Part shown: piece after piece, positions 1-9,332 of the stretch | Position numbering within the stretch: position 1 is the first letter of the stretch | How the letters are laid out: every line of letters starts with the position of its first letter | Source: CALXVA01 sp944392465 | GTDB lineage: Bacteria; Bacillota; Clostridia; TANB77; CAG-508 | Direction of reading: 5' to 3' | Length of the DNA stretch: 64,000 nt | NCBI GenBank assembly: GCA_963931155.1 | Contig: OZ006978.1 | Span: forward strand, 1,116,001-1,180,000 | The notes under the pieces: generated by a model | The model's input: the letters and a program-made list of their open reading frames with translations, nothing else | Told to the model about the DNA's origin: nothing | Databases searched by the model: none | Program-made: the position numbers and the translations under genes

Positions 1-1
1 A

Positions 2-529
2 GATGAGGAAAATGTGGAAAACTCATCTTCAAAAGAGAACAATAATGCAGATACAAATCAAAGCTTGGAAATATTAAAAAGCTTAAAAAAAGGACAAGAA
101 ATACAAATAGAAGGATTTGAAATAAAAACATCAGAAACTACACCACCATCTAGATATAATTCTGGTTCTATAATTTTAGCTATGGAAAATGCAGGTAAAT
201 TAATTGAAGATGAAGAATTAAGAGAACAAATTAAAGGAGCCGGAATAGGAACTAGTGCAACAAGAGCAGAAATAATGAAAAAACTAGAAAGAATAAAATA
301 TATAAGCATTAATTCTAAAACACAAATTATTACACCTACTCAAAAGGGAGAAGCTATATATGATGTAGTAAATACTTCAATGCCTGACATGCTAAACCCA
401 AAACTTACAGCGAGTTGGGAAAAAGGTTTAGATATGGTAGCAAAAAAAGAAATAAAACCAGAAGTGTTTATGGGAAAATTAGAAAATTACATAAATAGTA
501 AAGTAAATAAACTAGTTATAAAGTGGTAA
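2..529 (+). CDS. topB: DNA topoisomerase III-like type IA topoisomerase, C-terminal part (5' end outside window)
   Basis: The frame is open from the window edge (GAT GAG GAA...), so this is the 3' end of a longer gene. Visible family signatures of type IA topoisomerases are GIGTSATRAEI around residues 80-90, a PTQKGEAIYD segment, and the LTASWEKGLD motif near the end. The active-site tyrosine domain would lie upstream and is not seen. The protein relaxes or decatenates DNA by single-strand passage. There is no C-terminal zinc-finger tail after the last motif, which fits TopB/TopoIII better than TopA. The stop is followed by about 75 bases without a clear hairpin before murA. Confidence 0.85.
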   Translation, partial: DEENVENSSSKENNNADTNQSLEILKSLKKGQEIQIEGFEIKTSETTPPSRYNSGSIILAMENAGKLIEDEELREQIKGAGIGTSATRAEIMKKLERIKYISINSKTQIITPTQKGEAIYDVVNTSMPDMLNPKLTASWEKGLDMVAKKEIKPEVFMGKLENYINSKVNKLVIKW

Positions 530-603
530 GTAAATATAATTATACATTCACCTTTTATGTTAAGAAAACATAATATATAGCAAAAACATAAGGGGTGAAT
601 TTA

Positions 604-1860
604 ATGTCTAGTTACATAATTGAAGGAGGAAAAAAATTAGAAGGAGACATACTAGTATCTGGTTCTAAGAATGCATCACTTCCAATACTTGCATCAGCTA
701 TTTTAAATAAAGGTACAACTAAGTTATACAATGTTCCAGAGATTAGTGACACGAAAATAACTATAGATATATTAAAGTTTTTAGGTTGTAAAGTTAAAAA
801 GAATAATGGAAAGGTAGAAATTAATTCTCAAAATATTATAAAAAAAGAAATACCAGAAAAACTTATGCATCAGATGAGATCTACTGTTGTATTAGCTGGT
901 GCAATTCTAGGAAGATTCAAGGAAGTAAGGTTTTCATATCCAGGTGGATGTGATATTGGAGCAAGACCAATTGACTTACATTTAAAAAGTTTTGAAAAAT
1001 TAGGAATAAATATTATAGAAAATGCTGGATTTATTATATGCAAATGTGATAAAATATTAGGGGCAAATATAGACTTGGACTTTCCTAGTGTTGGAGCAAC
1101 CGAAAATATAATATTGGCCTCAGTCTATGCAGAAGGAATAACTAATATTACAAATGCAGCGATGGAACCTGAAATAGTAGATTTAGCTAATTGCTTAAAT
1201 AAAATGGGAGCTAAAATAGAAGGAGCTGGAACTAGTAATATTAAAATAATTGGTGTTAAAAAGTTAAAAGATATTAGCTATAATATAATGCCAGATAGAA
1301 TAGAAGCGGGAACACTTCTTTGTATGGTAGCTGCAACTGGAGGAAAAGTAAGACTTAAAAATATAAATTCAGAATTTTTAAGCCCAGTCTTAACAAAATT
1401 AGAAGAAACAGGATGTAAAATAGATATAAACAAAAATGAAATAGACTTATACGCACCAAAAAGACTAAAAGCTACAGATATTAAAACTATGCCATATCCA
1501 GGATTTCCAACAGATATGCAATCTGTATTTTCTAGTATTTTAACAGTTGCAAGAGGAACATCAGTAATTATTGAAAATATATTTGAAAACAGATATAGAT
1601 TTATGACTGAACTCAAAAAAATGGGAGCAAAAATAACTACAGAAGGCAAAACAGCAGTAATTAAAGGAGTAAAAAAGTTAAATAGTGCAAAGGTAAACAG
1701 TACAGATTTAAGAGGAGGAGCGGCATTAGTAACAGGAGCTTTAGTTGCAAAAGGCAAAACAGAAATTACGAATATTGAGTATATTTTAAGAGGTTATGAA
1801 AAGCTAGACGAAAAACTAAGAAAATTAGGAGCAAATATAACTTTAAAAGAAGGTGAGTAG
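604..1860 (+). CDS. murA: UDP-N-acetylglucosamine 1-carboxyvinyltransferase
   Basis: First committed cytoplasmic step of peptidoglycan synthesis: enolpyruvyl transfer from PEP to UDP-GlcNAc. The protein is 418 residues, the normal family length. The substrate-binding lysine lies in SGSKNASLP, and the catalytic cysteine, the fosfomycin target, in PGGCDIGARPIDLHL. ATG 604 is chosen over the in-frame GTG 595 because the ribosome site AAGGGGTG overlaps 595 and is well spaced from 604. The stop abuts the ATG of the next gene (ftsQ), so the two are translationally coupled. This is one of the two MurA types of low-GC Gram-positives; which paralogue cannot be decided here. Confidence 0.96.
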   Translation: MSSYIIEGGKKLEGDILVSGSKNASLPILASAILNKGTTKLYNVPEISDTKITIDILKFLGCKVKKNNGKVEINSQNIIKKEIPEKLMHQMRSTVVLAGAILGRFKEVRFSYPGGCDIGARPIDLHLKSFEKLGINIIENAGFIICKCDKILGANIDLDFPSVGATENIILASVYAEGITNITNAAMEPEIVDLANCLNKMGAKIEGAGTSNIKIIGVKKLKDISYNIMPDRIEAGTLLCMVAATGGKVRLKNINSEFLSPVLTKLEETGCKIDINKNEIDLYAPKRLKATDIKTMPYPGFPTDMQSVFSSILTVARGTSVIIENIFENRYRFMTELKKMGAKITTEGKTAVIKGVKKLNSAKVNSTDLRGGAALVTGALVAKGKTEITNIEYILRGYEKLDEKLRKLGANITLKEGE

Positions 1861-3012
1861 ATGCCAAAAAAGACAAAAGAGAACAAGAACAAAAAAAATG
1901 CAAATAAAAATAGAGGAACAAACCAAGTACGAAACACAAATGATAATAAATTTAATTTTGATGAAGAAATTGTAATAGGATTAAGAAGGTTAGATGAACC
2001 AAATATAAAAGAAGAGAAAAATAATAAAAAAACAAAGAAACAAAATCAAAACAAAAAAACAAAATCAAAAAAAGATATTAGTTCTAGAAAAAAACGTGCA
2101 AACGGTAAAGTTGATGAACCGGAGATATTAATTAAATCTAAGTATATGAACAACTATGAAAAAGAAATAAAAAACAGAGAAGAATCTAAATCTAATAACA
2201 AAAAGAAAAAAAGTAAAAAAGAAGTAAAAAACACAAAGAAATTAACAAAAAAACAAGAACTGGCTATAAGAAAAAGAAAAATATTATTAAAAATTATAAA
2301 ATGGCTAACCTTAATGGTAATTATAATAGGTGGAGTGATATATGCAATGTTATCACCAATGTTTAATATACATGAGATAGTGGTACAAGGCAATTCTAAA
2401 ATATCTAGTGAAACAATTACCAGCTTATCTGGATTAAGTATTGATGAAAACATTTTTAAGTATAGGACAAGCGAGGTTATAGAAAAAATAAAACAAGAAG
2501 CATACATTAATACAGTAGAGGTAAAAAGAAAATTGCCAAATACAGTAGAGATTACAGTAGATGAAAGAAAGGCTACATATAAATTGCAATATGGAAATGC
2601 TTATGCATATATAAATAACCAAGGATACATATTAGAAGTTACAAGTGTAAAAGGCACAATACCTTTAATAACAGGATATTATACTAGCCAAGAAAATATA
2701 AAAGTTGGAAACAGGTTAAGTACTGAAGATTTAGAGAGACTTGAAGATGTACTAGAAATTATGGAAGCAGCTTCTAGTGTAGACAAAAAATTAAAAAACT
2801 CAATTAAAGGAATAGATATTTCAGATAAAAATAATTATGTATTAGATTTAAAGAATGAAAAGAAAATTGTTAATTTAGGCGATGTTTCTAATTTGAGTAC
2901 AAAAATGTTATGGATAAATGAATTTATAAAAAAAGAAGACGGTGTCGAAGGAACCATAATGTTAAATGTAGATTTAAATAATGATATGCCATATTTTAAT
3001 GAAAAAGTTTAA
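1861..3012 (+). CDS. ftsQ: Cell division protein FtsQ/DivIB
   Basis: Bitopic divisome protein. Residues 1-135 form an unusually long, extremely lysine/asparagine-rich cytoplasmic region. One membrane helix follows at about 140-165 (ending IIGGVIYAMLS), then a POTRA domain starting MFNIHEIVVQGNSKIS and a beta domain. In the family this protein bridges FtsL/FtsB and the septal synthase outside the membrane. The ATG follows the murA stop with no gap. Order murA-ftsQ-DUF881-DUF881-sbp-ftsA-ftsZ matches the end of the dcw cluster in Clostridia. Identity rests on POTRA pattern and context. Confidence 0.88.
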   Translation: MPKKTKENKNKKNANKNRGTNQVRNTNDNKFNFDEEIVIGLRRLDEPNIKEEKNNKKTKKQNQNKKTKSKKDISSRKKRANGKVDEPEILIKSKYMNNYEKEIKNREESKSNNKKKKSKKEVKNTKKLTKKQELAIRKRKILLKIIKWLTLMVIIIGGVIYAMLSPMFNIHEIVVQGNSKISSETITSLSGLSIDENIFKYRTSEVIEKIKQEAYINTVEVKRKLPNTVEITVDERKATYKLQYGNAYAYINNQGYILEVTSVKGTIPLITGYYTSQENIKVGNRLSTEDLERLEDVLEIMEAASSVDKKLKNSIKGIDISDKNNYVLDLKNEKKIVNLGDVSNLSTKMLWINEFIKKEDGVEGTIMLNVDLNNDMPYFNEKV

Positions 3013-3027
3013 GGAGGAAGTTCAACT

Positions 3028-3741
3028 TTGAAAAAAAGACAAATTGCAATTACATTAGGGATAATGTGTTTTATTTTAACAATAGCTATTTGCGTACAAA
3101 TAAAGACTATGAATTCAGCAAGCTCAACAGTATCTCAAACTTTAGAAGACAATGGATTAAGAGATGAAGTTTTAAAAATGAAAGAAAGATATGATAATAC
3201 ATATAGACAATTAGAAAATGCACAAAAACAGCTAGAAAAAGTAAGAGAAGAAGCTACACAAAATGATGAAACAGCAGAAAAGAAAGAACAAGAATTAAAA
3301 GAGAACAATATGATGCTTGGGCTTGTAGATGTTAAAGGAGAAGGGGTACAAATTGATTTACAAGATGCACAAGTAACAGATACTACTTTAAATGCAGCAG
3401 ATCAAATTGTTCACTATGATGATGTACAATGGATAGTTAATGAATTAAAAAATGCAGGAGCAGAAGCAATAGAAGTAAATGGACAGAGAATTGTAAATTC
3501 AACTTCAATAACTTGTGAAGGAAATATTATAAAAATTAATGGTGAAAGAATTGGATCACCATTTTGTATAAAAGCCATAGGATCAAAAAATTTATTATAT
3601 GGAGGATTAGAAAGAGCCGGATCTTATATGGATTATTTAAGAGAGAGAGGTTTAACAGCTGAAATAAAAAAATTAGACGATATCACAATAGCAAAATATT
3701 CAGGAGTATTAACTTATGATTATTTAAAAGAAGACAAGTAA
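3028..3741 (+). CDS. DUF881 family membrane-anchored protein (first copy)
   Basis: Start is TTG 3028 behind AAGGAGG. An N-terminal membrane helix (residues 6-26) is followed by a coiled coil (about 45-95, rich in Gln/Glu/Lys), then the DUF881 domain with LGLVDVKGEGVQIDL, the GAEAIEVNGQRI segment and INGERIGSPFCIKAIG. Members of this family sit beside division genes in Firmicutes; the molecular role is not established. It is a paralogue of the next gene, separated by 16 bases, and both lie in the ftsQ-ftsZ cluster, which suggests a cell-envelope or division job. Confidence 0.85.
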   Translation: MKKRQIAITLGIMCFILTIAICVQIKTMNSASSTVSQTLEDNGLRDEVLKMKERYDNTYRQLENAQKQLEKVREEATQNDETAEKKEQELKENNMMLGLVDVKGEGVQIDLQDAQVTDTTLNAADQIVHYDDVQWIVNELKNAGAEAIEVNGQRIVNSTSITCEGNIIKINGERIGSPFCIKAIGSKNLLYGGLERAGSYMDYLRERGLTAEIKKLDDITIAKYSGVLTYDYLKEDK

Positions 3742-3757
3742 GGAGAGTGTAGGCTAA

Positions 3758-4483
3758 TTGGAAAAGTTTAAATTAAAATTAAGAGCAGATATTACTGCAG
3801 TTACAATTGTTGTTTTTATTGTATGTATTGTTCTGGTTGCTGTAATGCTAATGCAATTTAGAACTGTAGAACAAACAGATATAACTGAAATAGAAAATAT
3901 GAGAGAATCAGAATTAAGATCAGCTTTAGTTGATTGGAAAACAAAATATGAAGAAATAAGTACACAATTAGCTGATGTAAATGATAAAATAGCAGAATAT
4001 CAAAAAACAATTAATGGACATGAAGAATCTTCAAAAGTAGTAAATGAAGAACTTAAAGAATCGAATATATTAATAGGGAAAACAGATGTATATGGACCAG
4101 GAGTTATTGTAACATTAACTGATACGGATGAATCTCAATACACGGCAGAAGATTTATTGGACTTAGTAAATGAACTAAGATATGCAGGAGCAGAGGCAAT
4201 ATCTATAAATGGAATAAGAGTGCTTGCAAACACAGATATAGTTGATTTGTTTGATTACTCATGTATAGGAATTAATCTACAAAGAGCACAGAGTCCATAT
4301 GTTGTAAAAGCAATTGGTGATAGAGATTACATATCAAGTGTTTTAAATTTAAAAGGAAGCGGATTCATAGATAGATATAAGAAATTGGGAAGAAGCGTGA
4401 GTTTAGAAGAGGAGAATAAGGTAGAAATTCCTAAATCAAATTCAGACTTTAAAATAGAATATATGAAAGAAATAACAGAATAA
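3758..4483 (+). CDS. DUF881 family membrane-anchored protein (second copy)
   Basis: TTG start behind AAGGAGAG. Architecture matches the preceding gene: membrane helix at residues 15-35, coiled coil (50-85), then DUF881 with LIGKTDVYGPGVIVTLTD, the GAEAISINGIRV segment and QRAQSPYVVKAIGD. Tandem DUF881 genes followed by a DUF1290 small basic protein and ftsA are a recurring Firmicutes arrangement. Function is unknown; position and extracytoplasmic domain suggest septum-linked activity. The C-terminal tail is charged and has no counterpart in the first copy. Confidence 0.85.
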   Translation: MEKFKLKLRADITAVTIVVFIVCIVLVAVMLMQFRTVEQTDITEIENMRESELRSALVDWKTKYEEISTQLADVNDKIAEYQKTINGHEESSKVVNEELKESNILIGKTDVYGPGVIVTLTDTDESQYTAEDLLDLVNELRYAGAEAISINGIRVLANTDIVDLFDYSCIGINLQRAQSPYVVKAIGDRDYISSVLNLKGSGFIDRYKKLGRSVSLEEENKVEIPKSNSDFKIEYMKEITE

Positions 4484-4503
4484 TATTTTATGGAGGTAAT
4501 AAT

Positions 4504-4905
4504 ATGATTTTAATAGCAATCATAATAGGATGTGTAATAGGAGCTATAATAGGAGTTAATATGCCTATGATTTCATATACATATTCAGGGTATCTAGCTA
4601 TAGCAATTATTGCAGCTTTAGATTCTGTATTTGGAGGAATTGCATCAACATTAAATAAAAATTTTGATTTAAAAATATTTGTCACAGGCTTTTTTGGAAA
4701 TGCAATACTTTCAATACTATTGACATATCTTGGCCAAAAATTAAATGTTGACATTTACCTAGCAGCTATAGTAGTATTTGTAGGTAGAATGTTTAATAAC
4801 TTAGCAATTATTAGAAGATATTATATTGAAAAATTTAGCAAAGAAAAACTAAAAAAAGGGAAAAAAGTACAGGAAAAAGAAGAAAAAAAAGTCGAAGAAA
4901 ATTAA
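4504..4905 (+). CDS. sbp: Small basic protein (DUF1290) family membrane protein
   Basis: Protein of 133 residues with three to four hydrophobic segments: MILIAIIIGCVIGAIIGV, a second containing YLAIAIIAALDSVFGGIAS, a third containing VTGFFGNAILSILLTYLG and a fourth at IYLAAIVVFVGRMFNN. A highly basic tail follows (EKFSKEKLKKGKKV). This hydrophobic pattern, with GGIAS, is typical of the small basic protein found upstream of ftsA in Bacillus and Clostridia. ATG 4504 has GGAGG 10 bases upstream. Function is unproven. A 146-base gap with a promoter separates it from ftsA. Confidence 0.85.
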   Translation: MILIAIIIGCVIGAIIGVNMPMISYTYSGYLAIAIIAALDSVFGGIASTLNKNFDLKIFVTGFFGNAILSILLTYLGQKLNVDIYLAAIVVFVGRMFNNLAIIRRYYIEKFSKEKLKKGKKVQEKEEKKVEEN

Positions 4906-4982
4906 AAATGTTGATAATTCAACAATTGTAGACAATGTTTCAAAAGTGTTACAAAATTATTACAAAAATATTACAATTTCTA

Positions 4983-5011
4983 TTGACTTTTTTTATAAAA
5001 TGTAATATTCT
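4983..5011 (+). promoter_or_regulatory. Sigma-A type promoter for ftsA-ftsZ
   Basis: TTGACT (4983-4988), 17-base spacer, TATTCT (5006-5011), about 40 bases before the ftsA start. The upstream tract holds three near-repeats of TTACAAAA (4945-4975), a possible operator or UP-like element. Confidence 0.6.
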
Positions 5012-5051
5012 AAAGAACAAATAAGAGCAGTAAAAAATGGAGGAATGAACC

Positions 5052-6278
5052 TTGGCTATAGGAGATATAATCGTAGGAACGGACATTGGAACTTCAAAAG
5101 TAAGCTTGGTTATTGGAGAAGTCAATAATTTTAACCAAATAGAAGTCCTATGTACAACAAGTTGTAAATGTAGAGGAATAAAAAAAGGAAAAATAGTAGA
5201 TGAAAATGAAATTGTATCAGCAATTTCAAGATTAATAAAAGAAGCTGAAAGCGAAACAGAAATGGAGATAAATTCAACATATCTTACAATTCCTGGTAAA
5301 TACGTTACCGTAGTTCAAAATAGCATAACAAAAGAGGCAAAGGATAAATATTCAGGAATATCAGGAAAAGATGTTTCATCTGCAATATCTTTGGTAAAAG
5401 ATATTGATGTACCAGAAGGTATGCAAATAATTGATATTGTTACAGACGAATTTATTTTAGATAATGGAAAAATAGTAGCAGATCCAATAGGAAGTTTGAG
5501 TTCAAGCTTTACTATTAAAGCACAAATTGTATTAGCAGATAGAGACTATATGAAACAATTAGCAAGTATATTTAGAAAAGCTGATATAGACATAGATGGA
5601 TTAGTTCCTATAACTTTAGCAGAAAGAACATTAATGTTAGATGGGAATGAATTAAATGATAATGTAATGCTATTAGATATAGGAGCTGGAAATACGGAAA
5701 TTGGTGTATTTGAGGGATTAGCATTTACATATACAAATACTATACCTCTTGGAGGAGATAATATTACAAGGGATATAGCATTAGTTTTAAATATTTCAGA
5801 TGAAGAGGCTGACAGATTAAAAAGACAATATGGATTAGCTTTAAAATCTTTTATAGATAATGATAATGAAATATTATTAAATACATGTAAAGACGAAAAT
5901 AAAAAAGTTATAAAAAGCTCAGAACTCATAGAAATTATAGAAGCTAGAATAGAAGAAATATTTTCTTTAGTAAATAAAGATATTACTACACAAGGGATTA
6001 AACCAAGAATAAACAATGTTATTCTTACAGGTCAAGGGGTAACTACAATAAGCAAAAGTGATGTTGCAGGAAAAATAATTTTAAATATACCTGTAAAAAT
6101 TTCTACCGGAAGATTAGTAAGTACTATAAGACCTGAATACAGAACAGCATATGCACTAGTTAGATATATAGCATCTAGACCATTTGCTAAGAACTTATCT
6201 AGTAGTATTGATTCAAAAACAAAAGAAAATATATTTCAAAGTATATTAGAAAGAATAAAAGAGTTTTTCTATTCTTAA
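5052..6278 (+). CDS. ftsA: Cell division protein FtsA
   Basis: Actin-like ATPase that tethers FtsZ to the membrane. Residues 1-20 carry the phosphate-1 motif (IVGTDIGTSKVSLVIGE), phosphate-2 is LLDIGAGNTEIGVF, and the adenosine motif is NVILTGQGV. SHS2-like 1C domain falls between. The C-terminus ends in an amphipathic stretch (ENIFQSILERIKEFFYS) expected for membrane targeting. TTG 5052 is chosen because GGAGGA lies six bases upstream and the ATG at 5045 is in another frame. FtsZ follows after 58 bases. Confidence 0.95.
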   Translation: MAIGDIIVGTDIGTSKVSLVIGEVNNFNQIEVLCTTSCKCRGIKKGKIVDENEIVSAISRLIKEAESETEMEINSTYLTIPGKYVTVVQNSITKEAKDKYSGISGKDVSSAISLVKDIDVPEGMQIIDIVTDEFILDNGKIVADPIGSLSSSFTIKAQIVLADRDYMKQLASIFRKADIDIDGLVPITLAERTLMLDGNELNDNVMLLDIGAGNTEIGVFEGLAFTYTNTIPLGGDNITRDIALVLNISDEEADRLKRQYGLALKSFIDNDNEILLNTCKDENKKVIKSSELIEIIEARIEEIFSLVNKDITTQGIKPRINNVILTGQGVTTISKSDVAGKIILNIPVKISTGRLVSTIRPEYRTAYALVRYIASRPFAKNLSSSIDSKTKENIFQSILERIKEFFYS

Positions 6279-6336
6279 TAAAAAATATAATGTAAAAAAC
6301 AAACAAAAAATAAAAATATAGAGGAGGATTAGCATT

Positions 6337-7470
6337 ATGTTCGTAGATAATAATACAGATGATAGCAATAACAATGTTATGTTGGATGGAACTGCTACAA
6401 TTAAAGTAATAGGAATTGGTGGAGCAGGAAATAACGCAGTAAATAGAATGGTTGAGTCTGGAATAAAAGGAGTAGAATTTATAACAGTTAATACAGATAG
6501 ACAAGCATTACTTTTATCAAAAGCACCATCAAAAATTCAAATAGGTGAAAAAATAACTAGAGGATTAGGAGCAGGTGCTAATCCAGACATAGGAGCTCAA
6601 GCTGCAGAAGAAAGCAAATCTGAAATTGCTGAAGCTTTACGCGGAGCAGATATGGTATTTGTTACAGCCGGAATGGGTGGAGGAACAGGAACAGGAGCTG
6701 CACCAATAGTTGCTGCAACAGCCAAAGAAATGGGAATTTTAACAATAGGAGTTGTTACTAAGCCATTTACATTCGAAGGAAAAAAACGTTTATCACAAGC
6801 TGAACGTGGAATAGAAAGTTTGAAAGGAAAAGTTGATACTTTAGTAGTAATTCCAAACGATAAATTATTACAAGTTATAGATAGAAAAACCTCAATAGTT
6901 GAAGCTTTTAAAATGGCAGACGATGTATTAAGACAAGGCGTTCAAGGTATATCAGACTTAATTGCTATTCCTGGTTTAGTAAACTTAGACTTTGCAGATG
7001 TAAAAACAATAATGCTTAATACTGGAATGGCTCATATGGGTGTTGGTAGAGCATCAGGAGAAAATAGAGCAGAAGATGCAGCAAAACAAGCTGTTCAAAG
7101 TCCAATGCTAGAAACATCTATAGAAGGAGCAAGAGGAGTTATAATAAATATTACTGGTGGTACAAATTTAGGATTACATGAGGTTAATACAGCAGCAGAA
7201 TTAATACAACGTAGCGTTGATCCTGAAGCAAATATTATTTTTGGTGCAGTTATAGATGAAAGTCTTGATGAAGACATTATCATAACAGTAATAGCAACAG
7301 GATTTGATAAAGAGCCAGGAACTGGAACAAATATTCCAGTTGGAGACATAGTAGATAAAGCTTGGGATAAAAAAATTAACTCTATACCAAATCCAGTAGA
7401 TAATTCAAATTCAGCTGATAATTTAGACATTCCTTCATTCTTAAGAAATAAACGTGGACTAAATAAATAA
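6337..7470 (+). CDS. ftsZ: Cell division protein FtsZ
   Basis: Tubulin-like GTPase that forms the Z ring. It carries IKVIGIGGAGNNAVNRM, the tubulin signature GGGTGTGAAP, and the T7-loop region NLDFADVKTIM. The C-terminal peptide DNLDIPSFLRNKRG is the conserved binding tail for FtsA and other partners. Length 377 is typical. ATG has GAGGAGG upstream. A strong hairpin with a T run follows, ending the division transcript. Confidence 0.98.
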   Translation: MFVDNNTDDSNNNVMLDGTATIKVIGIGGAGNNAVNRMVESGIKGVEFITVNTDRQALLLSKAPSKIQIGEKITRGLGAGANPDIGAQAAEESKSEIAEALRGADMVFVTAGMGGGTGTGAAPIVAATAKEMGILTIGVVTKPFTFEGKKRLSQAERGIESLKGKVDTLVVIPNDKLLQVIDRKTSIVEAFKMADDVLRQGVQGISDLIAIPGLVNLDFADVKTIMLNTGMAHMGVGRASGENRAEDAAKQAVQSPMLETSIEGARGVIINITGGTNLGLHEVNTAAELIQRSVDPEANIIFGAVIDESLDEDIIITVIATGFDKEPGTGTNIPVGDIVDKAWDKKINSIPNPVDNSNSADNLDIPSFLRNKRGLNK

Positions 7471-7520
7471 GATGTTGTCAAAAAATATAAATAGCTAGAA
7501 AATAAAAAAACAAATAAAAA

Positions 7521-7556
7521 GAAATAATCGAAAATAGTAGATTATTTCTTTTTTTT
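7521..7556 (+). terminator. Intrinsic terminator after ftsZ
   Basis: GAAATAATC (7521-7529) pairs with GATTATTTC (7540-7548), followed by eight T. Confidence 0.85.
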
Positions 7557-7623
7557 ATGCCTATGAAATGACAGATTTTTTCTTGCAAGAGTTGTAAAAT
7601 ATATAAAATGAAAAGGTGATTTA

Positions 7624-8544
7624 ATGACGGTATATGTAGATATTATATTGCTTGAAAACATATGTATGAATTTTATAATTTTATTTTCAACTGCGTATAT
7701 TATGAAAATTCAAATAAAATATTTAAGAATATTTATTTCAAGTTTAATTGGAGCAATTTATGCTGTATTAGTTTATGCTAATATACTAGCAATTTATACT
7801 AATATAATAATGAAGATTATATTATCTATTTGTATGATATATGTAGCGTATAAGCCTAAAAGTTTAAAAGGAATGATAAAAGAATTAATACTTTTTTATT
7901 TAGTTTCTTTTGCATTAGGTGGTTGTGCATTTGCACTATTATATATAGTAAAGCCACAGGAAATATTAATAAGAAATGGAGTCTATATAGGAACATATCC
8001 TATAAAAATAGCCTTGCTAGGTGGCATTGTTGGATTTGTGATTACATATATAGGAATAAGAACAGTTAAAAATAAGATAGTTAAAAATGAAATCATCTAT
8101 ACAACTAAAATAAAGATAAACAATAAGTCTAATCTTACAAAATTATTATTAGATACAGGCAATATGCTAAAAGATCCGTTGACTAATTCACCAGTTATTT
8201 TAGTAGAAAAGAAAATATTAGAGACTCTTGTGCCTGAAGAATTAATAAAAATAATGGAACAGAAAAATGGAGGTGATATTAATGAAATTTTAGAAGAGTA
8301 TAAAAAAAGAATTAGAATAATTCCTTTTACATCAGTAGGAAAACAAAATGGAATGATGATAGGTATTAAAGTAGATGAAGTCAATGTAATAACAGAAGTA
8401 GATGAAATAGTAAATAATGATGCAATAATATGTTTATATAATAGAAACTTTAGTAAATCAAAAAAATATTTTGGATTAATTGGCTTGGATTTGCTAGAAA
8501 GGGATGAGAATAAAAATGAATTTTTTTCAAATGTTAAAAAATAG
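7624..8544 (+). CDS. spoIIGA: Sigma-E processing peptidase SpoIIGA
   Basis: Membrane aspartic protease that removes the pro-sequence of sigma-E after asymmetric septation. Five hydrophobic helices occupy residues 1-155, starting YVDIILLENICMNFIILF. The C-terminal protease half has the aspartic active-site motif LLLDTGNMLKDPLTNSPVIL. Length 306 matches the family. The gene overlaps the start of sigE, the standard spoIIG arrangement, so protease and substrate are co-expressed. ATG follows AAAAGGTGATTTA. Confidence 0.93.
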   Translation: MTVYVDIILLENICMNFIILFSTAYIMKIQIKYLRIFISSLIGAIYAVLVYANILAIYTNIIMKIILSICMIYVAYKPKSLKGMIKELILFYLVSFALGGCAFALLYIVKPQEILIRNGVYIGTYPIKIALLGGIVGFVITYIGIRTVKNKIVKNEIIYTTKIKINNKSNLTKLLLDTGNMLKDPLTNSPVILVEKKILETLVPEELIKIMEQKNGGDINEILEEYKKRIRIIPFTSVGKQNGMMIGIKVDEVNVITEVDEIVNNDAIICLYNRNFSKSKKYFGLIGLDLLERDENKNEFFSNVKK

Positions 8545-9247
8545 TATTAATAATATATATATCAGATATATTGGGAACGAAGAAAAAGATAACACACCAA
8601 TATATTATATAGGCGGAAGTCAAACTTTACCGCCTCCGCTATCTATAGAGGAAGAAGAAGAAATATTAGATAGACTTTCAAAAGGAGATGAAAGTGTTAG
8701 GAAAACGTTAGTAGAAAGAAATTTAAGATTAGTTGTATACATATCAAAGAAATTTGAAAATACAGGAGTTGGGCTAGAGGATTTAATTTCTATTGGCACA
8801 ATTGGATTAATGAAAGCCATTAATACTTTTAACACAAATAAAAATATTAAATTAGCAACATATGCTTCAAGATGTATAGAAAATGAAATATTAATGCACT
8901 TAAGAAGAACAAATAAAATAAAGGGTGAAATATCAATTGATGAGCCACTAAATCAAGACGGTGATGGAAATGAACTTTTATTATCAGATATCCTAGGAAC
9001 GGATTCAGATATAACATCTAGAAGATTAGAAGAAGAAGTAGATAAAAAATTATTAAGGGCATCTATAAAAAAATTAAGCAAAAGAGAACGAAATATAATG
9101 GAATTGCGATTTGGTTTTTCTAGTGGAAATGAAAAAACTCAAAAAGAAGTTGCTGATATGCTTGGTATTTCTCAAAGTTATATATCTAGATTAGAAAAAA
9201 AGATTATTGGAAAAATGAAAAAGGATATAATTAGTAAAACAGGTTAA
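8516..9247 (+). CDS. sigE: RNA polymerase sporulation sigma factor sigma-E (mother cell)
   Basis: Group-3-like sigma-70 factor of 243 residues. An N-terminal pro-region precedes the conserved processing site (YYIGGSQTLPPPLS), then region 2 (NLRLVVYISKKFENTG, DLISIGTIGLMKA, ATYASRCIENEILM) and region 4 (EKTQKEVADMLGISQSYISR, helix-turn-helix). ATG 8516 is preferred over ATG 8504, which sits directly on the AAAGGG ribosome site. It overlaps spoIIGA by 29 bases. It directs early mother-cell genes, so the organism should be an endospore former. Confidence 0.95.
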   Translation: MNFFQMLKNSINNIYIRYIGNEEKDNTPIYYIGGSQTLPPPLSIEEEEEILDRLSKGDESVRKTLVERNLRLVVYISKKFENTGVGLEDLISIGTIGLMKAINTFNTNKNIKLATYASRCIENEILMHLRRTNKIKGEISIDEPLNQDGDGNELLLSDILGTDSDITSRRLEEEVDKKLLRASIKKLSKRERNIMELRFGFSSGNEKTQKEVADMLGISQSYISRLEKKIIGKMKKDIISKTG

Positions 9248-9332
9248 ATTATTTGTACTATATAATTGAATAGCATAAAAAAACCAAATTTGGAAATACT
9301 TATTGTGAGTATTTTTGAAGGAGGTTTTTTGT